From: an uncultured bacterium
Lineage (GTDB): Bacteria > Cloacimonadota > Cloacimonadia > Cloacimonadales > Cloacimonadaceae
Direction of reading: 5' to 3'
Length of the DNA stretch: 25,191 nucleotides
Assembly (NCBI GenBank): GCA_937924555.1
Contig: CALDSN010000001.1
Span: forward strand, 1 to 25,191
A program made the position numbers and the translations under genes. Positions 22,871 through 25,191 of this stretch are shown piece by piece. Every line of letters starts with the position of its first letter. Position 1 is the first letter of the stretch. Below the pieces are notes generated by a model. That model did no database searches. It worked only from the letters and a program-made list of their open reading frames with translations, and was not told the origin of the DNA.

Positions 22871-24131
22871 GATAATCTCGCAAATCTATTTTACCGGTTA
22901 CGGCAGAGTGGATGAGGGAAGAACGGTATTCGCGGAGGAAGGTTATTGAATCAATAATCTTTGCTATTGTTAGCTTAGTGTTTTGACATAGGTGTTGAAT
23001 ATGTCTGACAATCAAATCCTGTTCAGTGATTGGGGGGTAAGGAATTTGTAGTGCAGAGAATTTGTCTCTTGTAAAATGGGCGATTGTAGCTTTGTTGCAT
23101 ACAATATCAAACCAACCATGGTTTGAAGCTACTTGCAGTAAAAATTGTAGATAGCGTACATTGTTTTTCGAACTCCTGACTCTATGGAGTGCATTTTGAA
23201 TAATCAAATCTCCAACTTCGAACTCAAGCATGGCTGCTCTTCCAGCTTCACCACCCTCGCAGACTAAAAGGTCACCACATTGTATTCTATACTTTGACAA
23301 ATCGTTTATTGAAGCCCACATCAAAGAATCTTCATCAACTGTAATCTCATCCCACTGAACATTAACTGCTTTCAAATACTTAACTGGTATGTCTGAAGGT
23401 TTATCTGGCTCGGGTTGAAGCATTTTTCCCAGTTGAATTGAGTATCCAAATCCAACTTTCGTTGTCTTCCAATGCTCCGGCACTTCCCCCAACCATTCAA
23501 TCCCGCTGTCTTTCATTTTGGCATTGGGGTCCAGCCCTTTGGTAACGGCTTGGGTGATGAGGGCGATGCGCTTTTCTTTCAGTAGTTCTATCATCCGCTC
23601 TTTCTTACTTATCAAAGCATCTATCCGAGCTGTCTCCCGGTCAAGGAAGGAAGCGATGGCATGTTGTTCAATAATCGATGGACATGGTACCTTTATTGAA
23701 GCCATAACATTATTCATTAGCTTTGGATTGATATCGTAACGCACAAATTCTGCTGTTGCATTACTTAATGAATATGCCATAAATGCATTGTCAGTTAATC
23801 CATCATACTTTGCTTTCAAAGTTCCACATACATTAGTGCAATTGAACTTGCCAAGTCGTCTAAAGACAGTACCAGCATTGGCTCCATCAGTTGTCCAAGT
23901 AATATAATCTCCCTCAAAATCAAAACTATCTAAATACCCAAGAATGCCATGATCTTCTGTTTGTGATGAGTATACCGGATAATCTCCGGGGTTGTCCATT
24001 ATAAATTCATGACTAATAACCCTACCACGACCAAGAGAAAAAATATGCCATACAGACTTGACACTCCACCCCTCCGGCACCACACCAAGCCACTCAATCC
24101 CGCTGTCTTTATACTTTGGGTAGGGCTTCAT
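22863..24131 (-). CDS. hsdS: Type I restriction-modification system, specificity subunit
   Basis: HsdS selects the bipartite DNA target. The 422-residue protein has two target-recognition domains, each opened by a repeat: KYKDSGIEWLGVVPEGW (residues 6-22) and KMKDSGIEWLGEVPEHW (about 205-221). Conserved helical spacers follow each (LDRETARIDALISKKERM near 175, and HIQHLCQNTKLTIAKIIDSI near the C-terminus). Both halves are complete, so an unbroken two-part target is expected. The sequence cannot be predicted. The TRD regions are more AT-rich than the neighbouring hsdR, as is common for exchanged TRDs. The ATG overlaps the TGA of rhuM by 4 bp and GGAAGAAG precedes it. A 39-bp direct repeat within the gene is listed separately. 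Confidence 0.95.
   Translation of the reverse strand: MKPYPKYKDSGIEWLGVVPEGWSVKSVWHIFSLGRGRVISHEFIMDNPGDYPVYSSQTEDHGILGYLDSFDFEGDYITWTTDGANAGTVFRRLGKFNCTNVCGTLKAKYDGLTDNAFMAYSLSNATAEFVRYDINPKLMNNVMASIKVPCPSIIEQHAIASFLDRETARIDALISKKERMIELLKEKRIALITQAVTKGLDPNAKMKDSGIEWLGEVPEHWKTTKVGFGYSIQLGKMLQPEPDKPSDIPVKYLKAVNVQWDEITVDEDSLMWASINDLSKYRIQCGDLLVCEGGEAGRAAMLEFEVGDLIIQNALHRVRSSKNNVRYLQFLLQVASNHGWFDIVCNKATIAHFTRDKFSALQIPYPPITEQDLIVRHIQHLCQNTKLTIAKIIDSITFLREYRSSLIHSAVTGKIDLRDYHD
23475..23513 (-). repeat. hsdS internal direct repeat, copy 2 (before TRD2)
   Basis: This 39-bp segment matches 24072-24110 at 33 of 39 positions, including a perfect 17-bp run TCAATCCCGCTGTCTTT at 23497-23513. It encodes the DSGIEWLG...PEHW start of the second TRD. 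The copies are 597 bp (199 codons) apart, so they are in frame. Confidence 0.8.
24072..24110 (-). repeat. hsdS internal direct repeat, copy 1 (before TRD1)
   Basis: This copy shares the perfect 17-bp run (24094-24110) with 23497-23513 and encodes DSGIEWLG...PEGW at the start of the first TRD. The repeat reflects the two-fold architecture of HsdS, but the base-level identity is high enough for recombination. Confidence 0.8.
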
Positions 24132-25180
24132 TTCTTCTTCCTTCTGGCTGCCACGAGTTTAACTCCATTTTGCAGGTCTTCCAGATAGTGTTTTTCTGCT
24201 TCTTGTTCGGCAAGCTCACGGCGTATGCGCTCATACTCCAGATACTGATTTTCGGCATGCTTGATAGCCTGTTGGTGCGAAACAGTTCCGGGATTGTATA
24301 GGATTGGCAGCTCATTATCTGTAAGAAACTTGATAAGATACTTCTCCCAGTCTGCGGTCAGCAGTTCCTGCCTTCTGATAAGCTTCAATTCTGCCTGTTC
24401 CAAAAAGACGTTCACGATGCGATTCAGGATATCTATTTCATCAGGCTGGAGGAAATTCTTGGCTGTGCTTATGTCCCCTTTCCTAACTATGCTGCCCTTC
24501 CAGCTTGTGGCACCCATGTTGGGCAGCTTTGCATCTGCACGCTGCATAATTAGTTCCGCAGCAGTTTTGCCAGTGGCAGCAAAAAGCAACTTATTCTGCA
24601 TGGTGGCAAAGAATACTTGGGCGGCATCGCTTTGGGGATTATAATCTGCTGCCAGGGCAAAGATTTCTCTTACGCGCAGATAGGCTCTTTTTTCGCTGGC
24701 GCGGATATCCCGGATGCGGGCAAGGAGCTCATCAAAGTAATCAATGAGAGTGTTATTGCCCTTAAGGCGTTCATCATCCAAAGTGAAGCCTTTGACAATG
24801 TATTCTTTCAAACGTTCAGTAGCCCACTGGCGGAATTCGACCCCGCGGGGAGAGCGAACCCGATACCCGATGGCGAGAATCATTTCCAGATTGTAGAAAT
24901 CGACCATACGCGTAACTTCTCTATTGGCTTCAGTTTGAACTATTCGATAATTTCGAATAGTTGCCTCCCTGTCCAACTCCTCGTCTTTGTATATCTGAGC
25001 TATGTGGTAGTTTACAGTGTTTATGCCCACTTGATACAAATCCGCCAGTTGCTTTTGGCTCAGCCAGGCGGTATCGTCCTCCAAAAAAACTTCCAGGCGG
25101 TGCTGCTTATCGACCGTAGTGTAAAGGACTATTTTTGTTTCCTCAGATGCTCCAACGCTTTTTCCGTTTATTTTTTTCAT
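24128..25180 (-). CDS. rhuM: RhuM family protein in type I restriction locus
   Basis: The protein (350 residues) belongs to the family named after Salmonella SPI-3 RhuM, which is often embedded in type I restriction loci but has no proven biochemical role. The N-terminal part has a helix-turn-helix-like segment LSQKQLADLYQVGINTVNYH (40-59) and the family core VTRMVDFYNLEMILAIGYRV, then RGVEFRQWATERLKEYIVKG. The C-terminus has a charged helix likely to form a coiled coil (about 309-340). It is complete: ATG at 25180 after a G-rich site (GGGGGGGAT). Its TGA overlaps the hsdS ATG by 4 bp, so it is co-translated with the restriction genes. hsdM is expected upstream, beyond the window. Confidence 0.9.
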   Translation of the reverse strand: MKKINGKSVGASEETKIVLYTTVDKQHRLEVFLEDDTAWLSQKQLADLYQVGINTVNYHIAQIYKDEELDREATIRNYRIVQTEANREVTRMVDFYNLEMILAIGYRVRSPRGVEFRQWATERLKEYIVKGFTLDDERLKGNNTLIDYFDELLARIRDIRASEKRAYLRVREIFALAADYNPQSDAAQVFFATMQNKLLFAATGKTAAELIMQRADAKLPNMGATSWKGSIVRKGDISTAKNFLQPDEIDILNRIVNVFLEQAELKLIRRQELLTADWEKYLIKFLTDNELPILYNPGTVSHQQAIKHAENQYLEYERIRRELAEQEAEKHYLEDLQNGVKLVAARRKKK

Positions 25181-25191
25181 ATCCCCCCCAG

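Noticed and set aside
1..25191. CRISPR array, tRNA and rRNA genes
   Set aside because: No array of regularly spaced repeats, no cloverleaf and no rRNA-like stretch was seen in any intergenic gap.

Overview
The window looks like a chromosomal segment from an anaerobic bacterium of the FCB group, and Candidatus Cloacimonadota is my best guess. The basis is a secreted two-component-type beta-propeller protein ending in a FlgD-Ig-like sorting domain, an oxygen-defence set typical of strict anaerobes (superoxide reductase, rubrerythrin, rubredoxin), a two-subunit short-chain CoA-transferase, and widespread hairpin repeats between genes. The lineage is inferred from gene style; no rRNA gene is present to confirm it.

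Layout, left to right. (1) 1-1394: 3' part of a long-chain acyl-CoA synthetase, + strand. (2) 1582-3951, - strand: superoxide reductase, rubrerythrin and rubredoxin form a tight operon closed by a strong terminator. A ferritin-like gene overlapping tsaB follows. (3) 4113-4823, +: a small lipoprotein. (4) 4838-7597, -: a complete proofreading DNA polymerase I. (5) 7875-8464, +: ribosomal proteins L21 and L27 with a terminator. (6) 8626-9871, -: speD and speE for spermidine synthesis. (7) 10393-14821, +: a 14-repeat secreted propeller protein, an unrecognised secreted protein, and the GTPase HflX. (8) 14818-17957, -: a compact run of SRAP/YedK (abasic-site DNA-protein crosslinking), an HD-GYP response regulator, and CoA-transferase subunits A and B. 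(9) 18043-18690, +: endonuclease III, with a strong terminator. (10) 18826-19308, -: an orphan protein. (11) 19309-19840: a gene-free, hairpin- and repeat-rich stretch. (12) 19841-25180, -: a type I restriction locus reading rhuM, hsdS, hsdR with overlapping genes. hsdM is not in the window and is probably just past the right edge.

Most genes are recognisable housekeeping or defence functions. The less explained parts are a hairpin repeat family with two copies (1450-1515 and 7700-7775), a large inverted repeat upstream of speD, three tandem hairpins plus two other repeat types in 19309-19840, the secreted double-propeller protein with its orphan partner, the SRAP/HD-GYP/CoA-transferase gene run, and an in-frame 39-bp direct repeat inside hsdS that could allow specificity changes. 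I did not find a clearly new multi-gene system. The accessory candidates are the rhuM-containing restriction locus and the repeat elements. No tRNA, rRNA or CRISPR array was seen.
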